Below, in pieces: positions 7,620-18,333 of a stretch of DNA of 64,000 nt (position 1 is its first letter; each line of letters starts with the position of its first letter). Source of the DNA: Primorskyibacter flagellatus (lineage in GTDB: Bacteria; Pseudomonadota; Alphaproteobacteria; Rhodobacterales; Rhodobacteraceae); assembly GCF_014638275.1 (NCBI RefSeq), contig NZ_BMFJ01000001.1, positions 2,282,338 to 2,346,337 of the forward strand, given 5' to 3'. The notes beneath the pieces were generated by a model. The model was not told the DNA's origin. It did no database searches and was given only the letters and a program-made list of their open reading frames with translations. The position numbers were made by a program, and so were the translations under genes.

Positions 7620-8021
7620 TCACCGGAACAGCGCGCGGGTGATGAGCACGCCAAGCAGCGCCGCGGTCCCGGTCAGCACCGTTCCCCAGGCAAGGTCTGC
7701 CGCAACCATCCTCGGCGCCCAATCCTTCAGCGTGGCATAGTTGGTGAATTCGTAGGTCCCGTAGGCCATGGCTCCGATCAGCGCGCCATTCGCAAGGGCC
7801 TGCCACGGCGCGTTGTCGCGCAGCGCGGGGACGGAGACGAACCACACCACGCCAGCCACGTAGAACAGGTAGAACACGGCGGCGGGGCCAAGCCGCAGGT
7901 CATCGAGCAGGAGCGGCGCGATCCGCGTTTCGAACAACGGACGCATGACGTTTTTCAGCATGATCGCATCGAGGCCGAGGAAGATCACGGCAGTGGAGAG
8001 ATAAAGGGTGAGGGTCTGCAT
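7620..8021 (-). CDS. DUF2177 family membrane protein
   Basis: 133 residues with four membrane segments. The DUF2177 features are present: an early LGLDAIMLKNVM stretch, the Y-G-T-Y-E-F-T-N-Y motif (AYGTYEFTNYATLKDW) near residue 90, and a final AWGTVLTG helix. Function of the family is unknown. The start at 8021 is preceded by AAGGAG, making it clearly preferable to an ATG 18 codons upstream. It appears to be a single-gene unit. Confidence 0.85.
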   Translation of the reverse strand: MQTLTLYLSTAVIFLGLDAIMLKNVMRPLFETRIAPLLLDDLRLGPAAVFYLFYVAGVVWFVSVPALRDNAPWQALANGALIGAMAYGTYEFTNYATLKDWAPRMVAADLAWGTVLTGTAALLGVLITRALFR

Positions 8022-8384
8022 GGCGGGCGCTCCTTTGCGGTGTGTACGGGGGAGCGGGGCGGGTGGATTGATCAAAGACCGAGATTTTGGCCTGTTCGCG
8101 GTACGTATTGGCTATGACCGTGAGTTATGGAATTCGAGATACCGTACGTTTGTCCCGACACGAGGGGGCTGCCCGGTTCGAGCTTGTCGAAACTGTGTGA
8201 TTAAGAAATCCGGCGGTGATCCGTACGGCACCGTGAGGATCCGGATACCGAACACGGGGTTGAGCAGATGGCGTAAAGGGTGCGGAGTTGGACAGCGGAT
8301 TGCCTTGATTTGGTTTGAGATTGACAGCCGCCACCTAAGATCAGGAACAATTCCGGGCAGCAAGAAGCCCACCCTACATTTCAC
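8022..8384. other. 363-bp non-coding gap, base composition unlike its neighbours
   Basis: Noticeably more A/T than the surrounding genes, especially 8140-8385. Short open frames here have no ribosome-binding site or family likeness. It holds several short palindromic fragments (GTACGG, GGATCCGGAT) and TAGGGTGGGCTTC (minus strand, near 8380), but I recognise no gene or RNA family. It serves as the promoter region of the DUF2177 gene and the downstream region of folA. Confidence 0.5.
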
Positions 8385-8855
8385 TCACCGCATCAACTCC
8401 CGCACCACATACCCCACATCCCCCTCCCCGCGCCGGGACGCCACCTCCCGCCATTCTCCTTCCTGAACCTCCGGGAAGTACGTGTCCGCGCCCTCCACCG
8501 CGAGGTCGACTTCAGTCAGCAAAAGCCGCTGCGCCAGGGGCATCATTTCGGTGTAGATGCGGGCGCCGCCGATGCCGTAGATGCGGAAATACCCCTCGGC
8601 CAGCGCCAGCTTCACCGCCTCCGCAACCGAGCCAACGACGTGTTCCGCCAGGTCCCGGTCGCGAGACACCACGATATTCAGGCGGCCTTTCAAAGGCTTG
8701 ACCGGCAGGCTCTCCCACGTGGCGCGGCCCATGATGATCGCGCCTCCGGTGGTTTCGCGCTGGAACAGGGCGAGGTCGGAGGGGAGGTGCCAGGGAATGC
8801 CCCCGTCCTTCCCGATGGCGCCGTTGCGGTCGCGGGCTGCGATGAGGGTGATCAT
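8385..8855 (-). CDS. folA: Dihydrofolate reductase
   Basis: 156 residues. It reduces dihydrofolate to tetrahydrofolate with NADPH, regenerating the cofactor consumed by thymidylate synthase. Family signatures: [20 protein letters not shown], the active-site Asp in [16 protein letters not shown], and the NADPH-binding [10 protein letters not shown]. Length is normal. Its start overlaps the thyA stop by 4 bp, the classical thyA-folA operon order, so the two consecutive folate enzymes are made together. Confidence 0.97.
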   Translation of the reverse strand: MITLIAARDRNGAIGKDGGIPWHLPSDLALFQRETTGGAIIMGRATWESLPVKPLKGRLNIVVSRDRDLAEHVVGSVAEAVKLALAEGYFRIYGIGGARIYTEMMPLAQRLLLTEVDLAVEGADTYFPEVQEGEWREVASRRGEGDVGYVVRELMR

Positions 8856-9643
8856 ACCGCCACCGGTGCGCGGATCGCCGGGTCGGGGCTGTAGTTCAGG
8901 AACTCGAAGTCCTCGTAGCGGAAGTCGAAGATCGACCCGACGTCGCGCGTCAGGCGCAGGGTCGGCAGCGGGTGCGGCGTGCGGGTGAGCTGGAGTTTCA
9001 CCTGCTCCATATGGTTGGAATAGATATGCGCGTCGCCGATGGCATGCACGAAGTCGCCGGGTTCGTAACCCGTCACATGCGCCAGCATCACCTGCAGCAG
9101 CGCGTAGGAGGCGATGTTGAACGGCACACCGAGGAACATGTCAGCGGACCGCTGATAAAGCTGGAGGTGCAGCTTCCCGCCCGTGATGCGCACCTGCCAG
9201 AGGGTGTGGCAGGGCGGCAGCGCCATCTGGTCGACCTCCGCCGGGTTCCAGGCCGACACGATCAGGCGGCGGGAGTCGGGCGACTTGCCGATCATCTCCA
9301 CCAGCTTGGCGATCTGGTCGATTTCTCCGACCGGGGTCGGCCAGTGGCGCCACTGGTGGCCGTAGACCGGGCCGAGGTCGCCGTTCTCATCCGCCCATTC
9401 GTCCCAGATCGAGACGCCATTTTCCTTGAGGTATCCGATATTTGTGTCCCCGGCGAGAAACCAGAGAAGTTCATGCACGATGGATTTCAGGTGCAGCTTC
9501 TTGGTGGTGACCAGCGGGAAACCGTCGGCCAGCGGATAACGCTGCTGCATCCCGAAATAGGATATCGTGCCGGTGCCGGTGCGGTCGGTGGACGGCGTCC
9601 CGTGGTCCAGAACGGTCTGCAGGGCATCGTGGTACTGGCGCAT
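8852..9643 (-). CDS. thyA: Thymidylate synthase
   Basis: 263 residues. It methylates dUMP to dTMP using methylene-tetrahydrofolate. Hallmarks: [14 protein letters not shown] at the N-terminus, the catalytic cysteine in [29 protein letters not shown], and the dUMP-binding HIYSNHMEQ. The start at 9643 has GAGAGGAG just upstream and matches the usual family N-terminus (MRQYHDALQ). Upstream in-frame sequence is not conserved-looking. First gene of the thyA-folA operon. Confidence 0.97.
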   Translation of the reverse strand: MRQYHDALQTVLDHGTPSTDRTGTGTISYFGMQQRYPLADGFPLVTTKKLHLKSIVHELLWFLAGDTNIGYLKENGVSIWDEWADENGDLGPVYGHQWRHWPTPVGEIDQIAKLVEMIGKSPDSRRLIVSAWNPAEVDQMALPPCHTLWQVRITGGKLHLQLYQRSADMFLGVPFNIASYALLQVMLAHVTGYEPGDFVHAIGDAHIYSNHMEQVKLQLTRTPHPLPTLRLTRDVGSIFDFRYEDFEFLNYSPDPAIRAPVAV

Positions 9644-9863
9644 CGTCGGCTCCTCTCGGGCGGCGGGGGTCCGGCGAATCCCGGACCGGTCAGGGGCGGA
9701 GACATCATTATATGGGATCTCCGCCGGGATGGAACACAATATGCGGTAGGGCATTTGCGCCTCACCATGGGCAATAATCGTTGACAGGATTGACTTTATT
9801 CCGCGTCTGGCGGAACCTGTGGACAAAATAAATGCGCCCGAACGGCCATGTGAGGCAGACAGT

Positions 9864-10940
9864 ATGAACAGGATGACCACGGCAGCACTGCTGGCCGCGC
9901 TTGCATTGGTGAGTTGCGGCGACGGCACGAACCCTTTCGACGATCCCGCCGAAGAGTCCACGGACCCCGAGGACGACGGCTCCCTGCCCGGCACGACCAA
10001 CCCGACCGCAACCAGCGCCATCCAGCGCTACGAGGCGGAGACGGAGTCGGGCGGCGGCACCGCGCTCAGCTACGAATACCGCAACGACACGGGGCAGGAC
10101 GAATTCTACGTCGACAACCTGCCCTTCGACGCGGACAACACCTATTCGCGCGGGGTGGCAATGTCCTCCATCGGGCCGTCGGGCGCGTATCAGGTCTATG
10201 AAAGCGACCCGGTGGCGGTCGACCCGGTCACGTCGAACACCGTGGGGACGTTCTCCTACCGGGCGATCTACGGCAAGTCGACGACTGGCAAGGTCCAGTT
10301 CGCCATCGTGCGCTCGGGCAACTACGTGGACTACGGTTTCGGCGGCTTCGTCTACCAGCGCAACCTGCAGGCCGATGACGGAAGCTCTGCCGGGTTCGTC
10401 CTTCCGACCTGCACCGGGGCCTGCCAGGCGGATTTCGCCGGCGATTACGCGGGACTGAGGGTGTTCGAAGGCAGCGGCGGGCTGGAGTACGTGCAGGGCA
10501 ACGCCGTGCTCAAGGTGGACTTCGAGGATTTCAACAACGGCAAGACCGGCGCGGTCTTCTACGTGCGCAACCGCCGGGTGTTTGACATCAACGGCAATGA
10601 CATCACGGCGGGCTACCTGGCCGCACTGGAGGGTCAGGATACCTCTACCACCATCACCAACTCCGAGGTACTCGCGGGCAACCTGCCGAACCTTGTGTCG
10701 GCGGTGAATTCGGACGCGGCGGACACCAACGGCGAAGTCAGCGCATCGGTCACCAGCTACGTGACGGACTCCGACGGCGGGGTGACGAACCTCGACACCG
10801 GCAACTTCTACGCGATCATGTCCGGCAGCGGCGCGAACGGCGAAGTCGTGGGGATCGTGGTGGTCGAACAGGAAGACCCGCGCTCCAGCGGCAGCGTCAC
10901 GGCGCAGGAAACCGGCGGCTTCATCCTGTACCGGCAATGA
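9864..10940 (+). CDS. Surface lipoprotein, TbpB-like barrel, predicted Slam substrate
   Basis: 358 residues. [18 protein letters not shown] is a lipoprotein signal peptide (lipobox ALVSC, Cys18). It is followed by an acidic, Ser/Thr-rich linker, then a Gly/Asn/Tyr-rich beta region. The end ([18 protein letters not shown] and ETGGFILYR) resembles the barrel domain ends of transferrin-binding protein B-like lipoproteins. The next gene overlaps by 4 bp and encodes a Slam-like outer membrane protein, the class that moves such lipoproteins to the cell surface. Ligand is unknown; no metal-uptake genes are adjacent. The family link is by weak motif likeness plus context. Confidence 0.75.
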   Translation: MNRMTTAALLAALALVSCGDGTNPFDDPAEESTDPEDDGSLPGTTNPTATSAIQRYEAETESGGGTALSYEYRNDTGQDEFYVDNLPFDADNTYSRGVAMSSIGPSGAYQVYESDPVAVDPVTSNTVGTFSYRAIYGKSTTGKVQFAIVRSGNYVDYGFGGFVYQRNLQADDGSSAGFVLPTCTGACQADFAGDYAGLRVFEGSGGLEYVQGNAVLKVDFEDFNNGKTGAVFYVRNRRVFDINGNDITAGYLAALEGQDTSTTITNSEVLAGNLPNLVSAVNSDAADTNGEVSASVTSYVTDSDGGVTNLDTGNFYAIMSGSGANGEVVGIVVVEQEDPRSSGSVTAQETGGFILYRQ

Positions 10941-12310
10941 TCCGTCGGACCGGGCTGCGCGCGGCGCTGGCCCTGTCGCTGGCGCTCGGCCCCGCCCTTC
11001 CGGCGGGGTCTGAGGGCCGGGTTCTGACGCCCGGCCAGATGCGCAATCTCGCTGCCGTGGCGCTGGATGCGCGCGATCCCGGCACCGCGATGACCCTGAC
11101 TTCCGCCCTGCTCGAACGGGACCCCGAGGATGTGCAGGCGCTGCTGATCCGGTCGCGGGCGGCGCGGGATGCCGGGGATTACCGCTTGGCGGAGAAGACC
11201 GCGCGCCAGGCCTGGTCGCTTTCGCAGGATGACCGGACCCGCCATGCCGCATCGCTCGCCATGGCGCAGGCGCTCAGCTCGCAGGGCCAGCGCACGCGGG
11301 CGCAGCTCTGGCTGCGGCGGGCGGCACAGGTGGCCCCCAGCCCGGCGGCCAGGGCGGCGGCGGTGCGCGATTTCCGCTACGTGCGGTCCCGCAACCGCTG
11401 GTCCACGCAGCTGCAGTTCAACGTCGCGCCGAAATCCAACATCAACAACGGCTCCGCCCGGTCTACCTTTACCGAGATACTCTTTGGCCGGGAATACGAA
11501 CTCCCCCTGCCCGGCGCAGCGCAGGCGCTTGCGGGGACAGAGCTTTCGGTCGGTGTCGCGACCCGCTACCGCGCGGCAGAAACGACGCGCCGGGCCACCG
11601 ACCTGACCTTTTCGGCGGGCTACACCACCTATGCGCTGACCGAAGGCGCAAAGACGCTCGCCCCCGGCGCGAAGGGATCGGACTATGCGCTTGGCACGCT
11701 GACCACCGGGATCGCGCAGAAGTGGCTCAGCAAGGACGGGCGGACGGAATACACGCTCGACGGCTCCGTCGGGCGCAGCTGGTACAGCGGCGACCCCTAC
11801 GGCAACCATGTCGAGGCGGAAGCCGGTGTGAACCGGGCGCTGGACCGGAAGACCCGGCTCAGCTTCACCGCCAAGGCAGAGATCACGCGGGGACCAAACG
11901 CGCCGCATTCAGACGCCGTCACGCTGTCCGCGCAGCTTGGCCGGGCGTTGGAGGGCGGCGGACAGGTCAGCCTCTGGGTCAGTGCCACGGAAAGCCGGTC
12001 CGACGTGAATGTCGCCCGCTTCACCAACTATGCCGCCGGGATCCAGTATGCGCCGGACATGAAGGTCCTGGGCGCCTCGCCCCGGTTCGGGCTGGGGCTG
12101 CGCAAGCGGGACTACCCCGTATCCTCCTTCGCGCCGGGCCATCGCAACGATGTGGAGCAGAGCGCCTGGATCGACCTGACCTTCCGCGAGATCGACTATT
12201 TCGGCTTTCACCCCACGGTGCGGGTGCAGGCCAGCCGAAGCAATTCGAACATCAACCTTTTCGATATCGACCGCTCCGGCATCTCCTTCGGGATCGGCTC
12301 GTCCTATTGA
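10937..12310 (+). CDS. Slam-like outer-membrane lipoprotein exporter (DUF560)
   Basis: 457 residues. After a signal peptide (to about residue 26) comes a helical TPR-like region (residues 30-130, with ALLERDPEDVQALLIRSRAARDAGD). A 14-strand-type beta-barrel begins at WSTQLQFNVAPKSNINNGS, a phrase typical of the Slam C-terminal domain, and ends in SGISFGIGSSY. Surface lipoprotein assembly modifiers of Neisseria and others translocate lipoproteins across the outer membrane. The start codon overlaps the stop of the lipoprotein gene (ATGA), so the pair is a dedicated exporter-substrate cassette. The role is inferred from domain layout and pairing. Confidence 0.82.
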   Translation: MIRRTGLRAALALSLALGPALPAGSEGRVLTPGQMRNLAAVALDARDPGTAMTLTSALLERDPEDVQALLIRSRAARDAGDYRLAEKTARQAWSLSQDDRTRHAASLAMAQALSSQGQRTRAQLWLRRAAQVAPSPAARAAAVRDFRYVRSRNRWSTQLQFNVAPKSNINNGSARSTFTEILFGREYELPLPGAAQALAGTELSVGVATRYRAAETTRRATDLTFSAGYTTYALTEGAKTLAPGAKGSDYALGTLTTGIAQKWLSKDGRTEYTLDGSVGRSWYSGDPYGNHVEAEAGVNRALDRKTRLSFTAKAEITRGPNAPHSDAVTLSAQLGRALEGGGQVSLWVSATESRSDVNVARFTNYAAGIQYAPDMKVLGASPRFGLGLRKRDYPVSSFAPGHRNDVEQSAWIDLTFREIDYFGFHPTVRVQASRSNSNINLFDIDRSGISFGIGSSY

Positions 12311-12371
12311 CCGCTCGACAGCGGGGCCTGAGCCTCTATCCTCATCCCGAACGACAATTCGGGAGTCACCT

Positions 12372-12800
12372 ATGAAAGTCCGCTATCTGCACACCATGGT
12401 CCGCGTGAAGGACCTGGAAAAAAGCATGGCATTCTACGAACTGCTCGGCCTGAAGGAAACGCGCCGGATGGACAGCGAACAGGGCCGCTTCTCGCTGATC
12501 TTCATGGCGCCGGAGGGGCACGAGGACTGCCCGGTCGAACTGACCTACAACTGGGACGGCGACGACGGCCTGCCGTCGGACAGCCGGCATTTCGGGCACC
12601 TCGCCTATTCGGTCGGCAATATCTACGAGATGTGCCAGCACCTGATGGACAACGGCGTGACGATCAACCGGCCGCCGCGGGACGGGCGGATGGCATTCGT
12701 GCGGTCTCCGGACAACATCTCCATCGAACTGCTGCAGGAGGGCGGGTCGCTTGAACCGGCGGAACCCTGGGCCAGCATGGAAAACACAGGGCACTGGTGA
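12372..12800 (+). CDS. gloA: Lactoylglutathione lyase (glyoxalase I)
   Basis: 142 residues of the vicinal oxygen chelate superfamily. It converts the methylglyoxal-glutathione adduct to S-lactoylglutathione. Metal-ligand positions: H7 (RYLHTMVRV), the Glu in PVELTYNWD, H in FGHLAYSV, and E in NISIELLQ. Phrases LEKSMAFYELLGLKETRR and GRMAFVRSPDN are GloA signatures. A small inverted repeat (CCCGAA/TTCGGG) lies at the ribosome-binding site. The stop overlaps the GTG start of the next gene. Confidence 0.93.
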   Translation: MKVRYLHTMVRVKDLEKSMAFYELLGLKETRRMDSEQGRFSLIFMAPEGHEDCPVELTYNWDGDDGLPSDSRHFGHLAYSVGNIYEMCQHLMDNGVTINRPPRDGRMAFVRSPDNISIELLQEGGSLEPAEPWASMENTGHW

Positions 12801-13498
12801 TCCGCGCGGCCGGCCTCTCCCTCGCGCTTTCGCTCTGGGCCGGGGCGGCCTTGGGAGAGTGCCGGCTCGCGCTGCTGCTGGCGCTGGATGTCTCCGCCTC
12901 CGTCGACAGCGAGGATTACGTGCTTCAGCGCGACGGGCTGGCCTCCGCGCTGAACCTGCCCGAAATTCGCAACGCGATCCTGAACGGCGCGCCGGGCGAC
13001 GTGGCACTGGCGGCCTTCGAATGGAGCGGGCGGTACCAGCAGACGGTGGTGGTCGACTGGACCCTGCTGACCAGCGATGCGGCGATCGACGGCGTGATCG
13101 CGCGGATCGCCGGGGCGAAGCGGTCGTACAAGGAGTTTCCGACGGCGCTCGGCTACGCGCTCGGCTACGCGGCGGGCATGCTGCAACGCGCCCCGCGCTG
13201 CGACGCACAGGTGATCGACGTCTCCGGGGACGGGACGAACAACGAAGGCTTCCAGCCGCTCAGCGCCTACATGCACTTCCCCTTCGACGAGGTGACGGTC
13301 AACGGTCTGGTGGTGATGGGGCGCGAGCCCGAGGTCGTGGAATTCTACCGGACCGAGGTGCTGCGCGGACCCGGCGCCTTCCTTGAAATCGCACGCGGGT
13401 TCGAAGATTTCGGCGACGCCATGGCGCGCAAGCTGTTCCGCGAGGTGAACGGTCTGGTGCTTGGCTTCGACGCGGGGGCGGAATGGTCGCCCGGCTGA
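12797..13498 (+). CDS. DUF1194 von Willebrand-like secreted protein
   Basis: 233 residues. The signal peptide ends around ALG, followed by CRLALLLALDVSASVDSEDY, which carries a DxSxS metal-ion-dependent adhesion site as in von Willebrand A domains. A second conserved stretch is VIDVSGDGTNNEG. DUF1194 proteins are typical of Rhodobacterales and of unknown function. The GTG start overlaps the gloA stop (GTGA). A paralogue follows, overlapping by 16 bp. Both end in a similar FEDFGDAMARKLFRE helix. Confidence 0.88.
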   Translation: MIRAAGLSLALSLWAGAALGECRLALLLALDVSASVDSEDYVLQRDGLASALNLPEIRNAILNGAPGDVALAAFEWSGRYQQTVVVDWTLLTSDAAIDGVIARIAGAKRSYKEFPTALGYALGYAAGMLQRAPRCDAQVIDVSGDGTNNEGFQPLSAYMHFPFDEVTVNGLVVMGREPEVVEFYRTEVLRGPGAFLEIARGFEDFGDAMARKLFREVNGLVLGFDAGAEWSPG

Positions 13499-14274
13499 TC
13501 CTGCTGCTCGGCCTGCTGGCAGGGCCGGCGCAGGCGGACTGCCGGCAGGCACTTCTGCTGGCCCTGGACGTGTCGGGATCGGTCGATGCGCGGGAATACC
13601 GGCTTCAGCTGGACGGGCTTGCGGCGGCGCTGGACGATCCGCAGGTCCGCGCGGCGTTTCTGGCGATGCCGGACGCGCCGGTGCGGCTGATGGTGATGGA
13701 GTGGTCGGGTCCGGACTTCCAGCGTCGGGTCGTGGGCTGGCGGGACATCACCGGGACCGAAGCGCTTGGCGGGGTCATCGCAACATTGCGCGGGACGGGC
13801 CGGGCGGAGGCCGATCTGTCGACCGCGATCGGATCGGCGCTGATCCGCGGCGGGGCGGAGGTGCAGGCGCAGGCAGACTGCTGGCGGCGGGTGATCGACG
13901 TTTCGGGGGACGGCAAGTCCAACGTCGGCCCCCTGCCCGGGTCGGTCGGGACGCCGCTGACCGGTGTCACCGTCAACGGGCTGGTGATCGGAGAAAAGGT
14001 GCCGACGGCCGGAGAGGCGCGCTTTCCCGAGATCGGCGAACTCACCGCCTATTACCGCGCCTATGTGCTGCGCGGCGAGGGTGCATTCCTTGAGACGGCC
14101 TACGGGTTCGAGGATTTCGAAGCCGCCATGGTTCGGAAGCTGTTGCGCGAATTGCAGGTTATCGCGGTGTCGGAGGCGATGCGCAGCGACGGGGCCGGAC
14201 TTCCCGCTCCGGAACACCGTCCGGGGCCGCGGCATGGGACAGGTGCTGAACACGGTCCGAAGGTGACGCGCTAA
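13483..14274 (+). CDS. DUF1194 von Willebrand-like secreted protein, second copy
   Basis: 263 residues, paralogue of the preceding protein: signal peptide to about QADC, LLLALDVSGSVDAREY (metal-binding DxSxS), VIDVSGDGKSNVG, and GFEDFEAAMVRKLLREL near the end. The C-terminal 35 residues are an extra Pro/His-rich tail not seen in the first copy. Its ATG lies 16 bp inside the end of the first copy, so the two are translationally coupled. They probably form a tandem duplication. Function unknown. Confidence 0.87.
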   Translation: MVARLILLLGLLAGPAQADCRQALLLALDVSGSVDAREYRLQLDGLAAALDDPQVRAAFLAMPDAPVRLMVMEWSGPDFQRRVVGWRDITGTEALGGVIATLRGTGRAEADLSTAIGSALIRGGAEVQAQADCWRRVIDVSGDGKSNVGPLPGSVGTPLTGVTVNGLVIGEKVPTAGEARFPEIGELTAYYRAYVLRGEGAFLETAYGFEDFEAAMVRKLLRELQVIAVSEAMRSDGAGLPAPEHRPGPRHGTGAEHGPKVTR

Positions 14275-14959
14275 CGCCGCGCCACATGGCGATCCGTCTG
14301 CACGACACTTGGCGACAAACCGTCGGCCATGCCTCTGGCGATGGCCCGACCGCGCGGCCTCCGGCAACGACCCCGCTGTGCCACTTCTTGCAATGCCACT
14401 CTGCGCTGATCTTGGCTACGGCCTCCTTGCGCCGTCTCTGGCACCGATCCGACGACGTTTCTTAAGGTAGACATCCGTCGGCGCTGCCTCTTCAACGAAG
14501 CGCCTGTATTGCCCCCGAACGACGTTCCGTCGCCTTGCCTTTGGCGACTATCCGTTGGAACTGTCCCGGACGATGTTTCCTCTGTCCTGCCTCGGGCATC
14601 GGCTGCTCTTCGCCGTCTCAGGCACCGATCCATCGACACTTCCCACAGCAGACATTGGTCGGCATGGCCGTTTCAACCATGCGCCCGCGCTGCCTCTCGC
14701 GACATTCCGTCGGCGCTTTCCATGGCGATTATCCGTCGACGCAGACCGGGACGTCGGTCTCGCTGTGCCGCCTTCAGGCACCCACAGGGTACCGCATCGC
14801 GATGGAATCAGGCCGCGGCGCATGTCCGCGGCCTGTCGCCTTCGACTCACGTTGCCGCCGCACCCTGCGACGGCCCCTTTTGGAAGCGATTTCCGGCTTC
14901 CTTTCCCAATGTCCCTTCTGGACAGTCACCCACTGGGGTGATCTGCAGGTCCCGATCCG
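14275..14959. repeat. 685-bp non-coding region with degenerate ~180-bp tandem repeat
   Basis: No convincing gene. Segments recur about 180 bp apart. GCCGTCTCTGGCACCGATCC (14431) corresponds to GCCGTCTCAGGCACCGATCC (14612); GACGTTCCGTCG (14521) to GACATTCCGTCG (14701); TGGCGACTATCCGT (14542) to TGGCGATTATCCGT (14723). A third, weaker copy precedes 14431. The region is rich in CGAC/GTCGG words. It ends with a small CACCC-ACTG-GGGTG hairpin at 14927. Origin unknown: decayed coding repeat, structured RNA, or repeat island. Confidence 0.6.
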
Positions 14960-15460
14960 TCAATAGATATAGCGGATCTGGTCGGACCAGTAGCGTTCGA
15001 CGCGCCGCAGGGAGGCCGTCGTCAGATCGATCCCGGCAGCGTCGAGGATGCCCCGGCTTGCGATTTCTTCTGACTGGCGCGCGAACAGGGCCGACACGGT
15101 ATCCCGCACCTCCCGCCCTCTGGGTGTCAGCCGGACCCGGACGGAGCGGCGGTCGATTTCGCACCGCTGATGGTGCATGTAGCCCATTTCGACCAGCTTC
15201 TTGAGGTTGTAGCTGACGTTGGACCCCTGATAGTAGCCGCGCGACTTGAGTTCGCCCGCCGTCACCTCGTTCTCGCCGATGTTGAACAGCAAGAGCGCCT
15301 GAACCGCGTTGATTTCCAGAACGCCGACCCGTTCGAATTCGTCCTTGATGACGTCAAGCAGCAGCCGGTGGAGTCGTTCCACCAGCGACAGCGCGTCGAG
15401 GTAGGTGGCAAGAAAGGCCTGTTCGCCCGCGGGCAAAGGTGTGGGATCGTGCATGGACAT
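14960..15460 (-). CDS. MarR-family regulator, LdtR-like
   Basis: 166 residues. The winged helix is recognisable as LKSRGYYQGSNVSYNLKKL, then a wing with EIDRRSVRVRLTPRG. This wording, and the N-terminal LVERLHRLLLDVIKDEF and INAVQALLLFNIGENEVTAGE, match what I remember of LdtR of Liberibacter and Sinorhizobium, a regulator of L,D-transpeptidase and stress genes. The target here is unknown because no such gene is adjacent. The start could be 15460 or the ATG two codons in; neither has a strong ribosome-binding site. Confidence 0.85.
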   Translation of the reverse strand: MSMHDPTPLPAGEQAFLATYLDALSLVERLHRLLLDVIKDEFERVGVLEINAVQALLLFNIGENEVTAGELKSRGYYQGSNVSYNLKKLVEMGYMHHQRCEIDRRSVRVRLTPRGREVRDTVSALFARQSEEIASRGILDAAGIDLTTASLRRVERYWSDQIRYIY

Positions 15461-15535
15461 GGCTTAACCGGGTCTCCGTCACTTGCTGCTCGGACGGAGA
15501 TTGGGGGAGAAACCCCAATAAACCGTTAAACGGCC

Positions 15536-15810
15536 TCAGAAAGTCCGGTCCGGTCCCGAGGAGGCGGTTTCGGCAATGCGGGCGATCATCGGCGCGATCT
15601 CTCCGGGGGCCGGGGCCTGGCCGGTGACCCAGAGATAGAGGTCCTGGTCGTTCTCGGACAGGATCACGTCATAAAGGTCCAGCTCCGCCTCCGTCATCGT
15701 CGCCAGGTGATGATCGGCGAAGCGCATCATCAGGATGTCCATTTCCTTCATGCCCCGCCGCATGGAGCGCATGGCCATGCGCTTGATCCGGTCCTCGCGC
15801 GGTTCGGCCA

Positions 15811-15811
<1 letters not shown>
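15536..15811 (-). CDS. sdhE: Succinate dehydrogenase assembly factor SdhE
   Basis: 91 residues. SdhE (Sdh5/SDHAF2 family) helps attach FAD covalently to the flavoprotein of succinate dehydrogenase. The signature is RMAMRSMRRGMKEMDILM (RGMxExD), followed by LYDVILSENDQDLYLWVTG. Its start shares one base with the stop of the upstream XRE regulator gene (TGATG), so the two form an operon. Length is normal. Confidence 0.93.
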
Positions 15812-17497
<1,686 letters not shown>

Positions 17498-17498
<1 letters not shown>

Positions 17499-17857
17499 TG
17501 GACCGGGTCACGGCGAACCTGCCGGCCCGGGACTTCGACGCGACCGAAGCCTTCTATGGCCGCATGGGGTTCGTGCGGCGCTATCGCGACGAGGGCTGGA
17601 TGATCCTGGCCCGCGACACGCTCGAGATCGAGTTCTTTCCGCATCCGGAGGTCGATCCATACGGCAGCTGGTTCAGCGCCTGCATCCGCGTCGATGCGCT
17701 GGACCGGCTTTACGCGGAATGGCGCGCGCTGGACCTGCCGGACGACCACAGCTCGATCCCGCGCATCACGGGGATCATGGACCGCCCCCCTGTGCCGCGT
17801 ATGTTTGCCCTGATCGACGCGGACGGTTCGCTGCTCCGCGTTCTGGAAAACGGCTGA
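17498..17857 (+). CDS. VOC-family protein, bleomycin-resistance-like
   Basis: 119 residues of the glyoxalase/bleomycin resistance fold: NLPARDFDATEAFYGRMGF at the start, then LARDTLEIEFFPHPEVDPYGS and a closing FALIDADGSLLRV. The arrangement resembles bleomycin-binding proteins (no complete metal triad), which sequester the drug. A general small-molecule-binding or detoxification role is equally possible. The ATG overlaps the aminotransferase stop by one base (TGATG), so it is translated from the same message. Confidence 0.82.
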
Positions 17858-17919
17858 GCCCCGCCTCTTGAGCCGCCCGGCCCCGCCGCCTATGGTCCGG
17901 CAAACCGACCGGAGCACAC

Positions 17920-18333
17920 ATGTCCACCGAACTCCCCCCGTATTTCTTCCGCACCCGTGAAAACGGAGCGATCGTCTTCCGCGTGCTGACAGAGGACCGC
18001 GCCCGCCGGATCGAGCTGGACCAGATCGCCACGGTCAACATTCGCAACGGCGAAATCAAGCCGCAGGGCGACCGGGAGCTGACGGAGGAGGACGCCGCCG
18101 CCATCGCCGACTGGATGGAGGAACGGGTCGACGTGCTGGCCGCGCGGGACATCGACGATATCCTGCGCGCCGTGGACATGCTGAACCAGACCGCGCACTG
18201 GGCGCAGGCGAAGGCGACGGACGATCAGCTGGATATCGTGACCGACGCGATGCTGCTGGCGATGCACGACCTGCGCACCGTGCTGGTGCGCAAGAAGGCG
18301 GACCGGGTGCTCAGGTCGCGGGGGATGGCATAG
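17920..18333 (+). CDS. Conserved hypothetical protein
   Basis: 137 residues, no signal peptide or membrane segment. It begins PPYFFRTRENGAIVFRV and continues with NIRNGEIKPQGDRELTEED. The rest is predicted helical and charged (AAIADWMEERVDVLAARDID). It has a good ribosome-binding site (GGAGCACAC) and typical codon use. The last 23 bp overlap the 3' end of the MATE transporter gene on the opposite strand. I do not recognise a domain. Confidence 0.75.
   Translation: MSTELPPYFFRTRENGAIVFRVLTEDRARRIELDQIATVNIRNGEIKPQGDRELTEEDAAAIADWMEERVDVLAARDIDDILRAVDMLNQTAHWAQAKATDDQLDIVTDAMLLAMHDLRTVLVRKKADRVLRSRGMA

Noticed and set aside
8165..8200. GGTTCGA tRNA T-loop-like word
   Set aside because: No acceptor, D or anticodon stem can be folded around it.
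8112..8384. 90-codon minus-strand open frame beginning MKCRVGFLLPG
   Set aside because: No ribosome-binding site, composition and residues unlike genes around it, and no domain.
14415..14432. CCTCCTT motif resembling CcsR small RNAs of Rhodobacter
   Set aside because: Only a partial motif, no terminator-like unit repeated per copy and no DUF1127 gene nearby.
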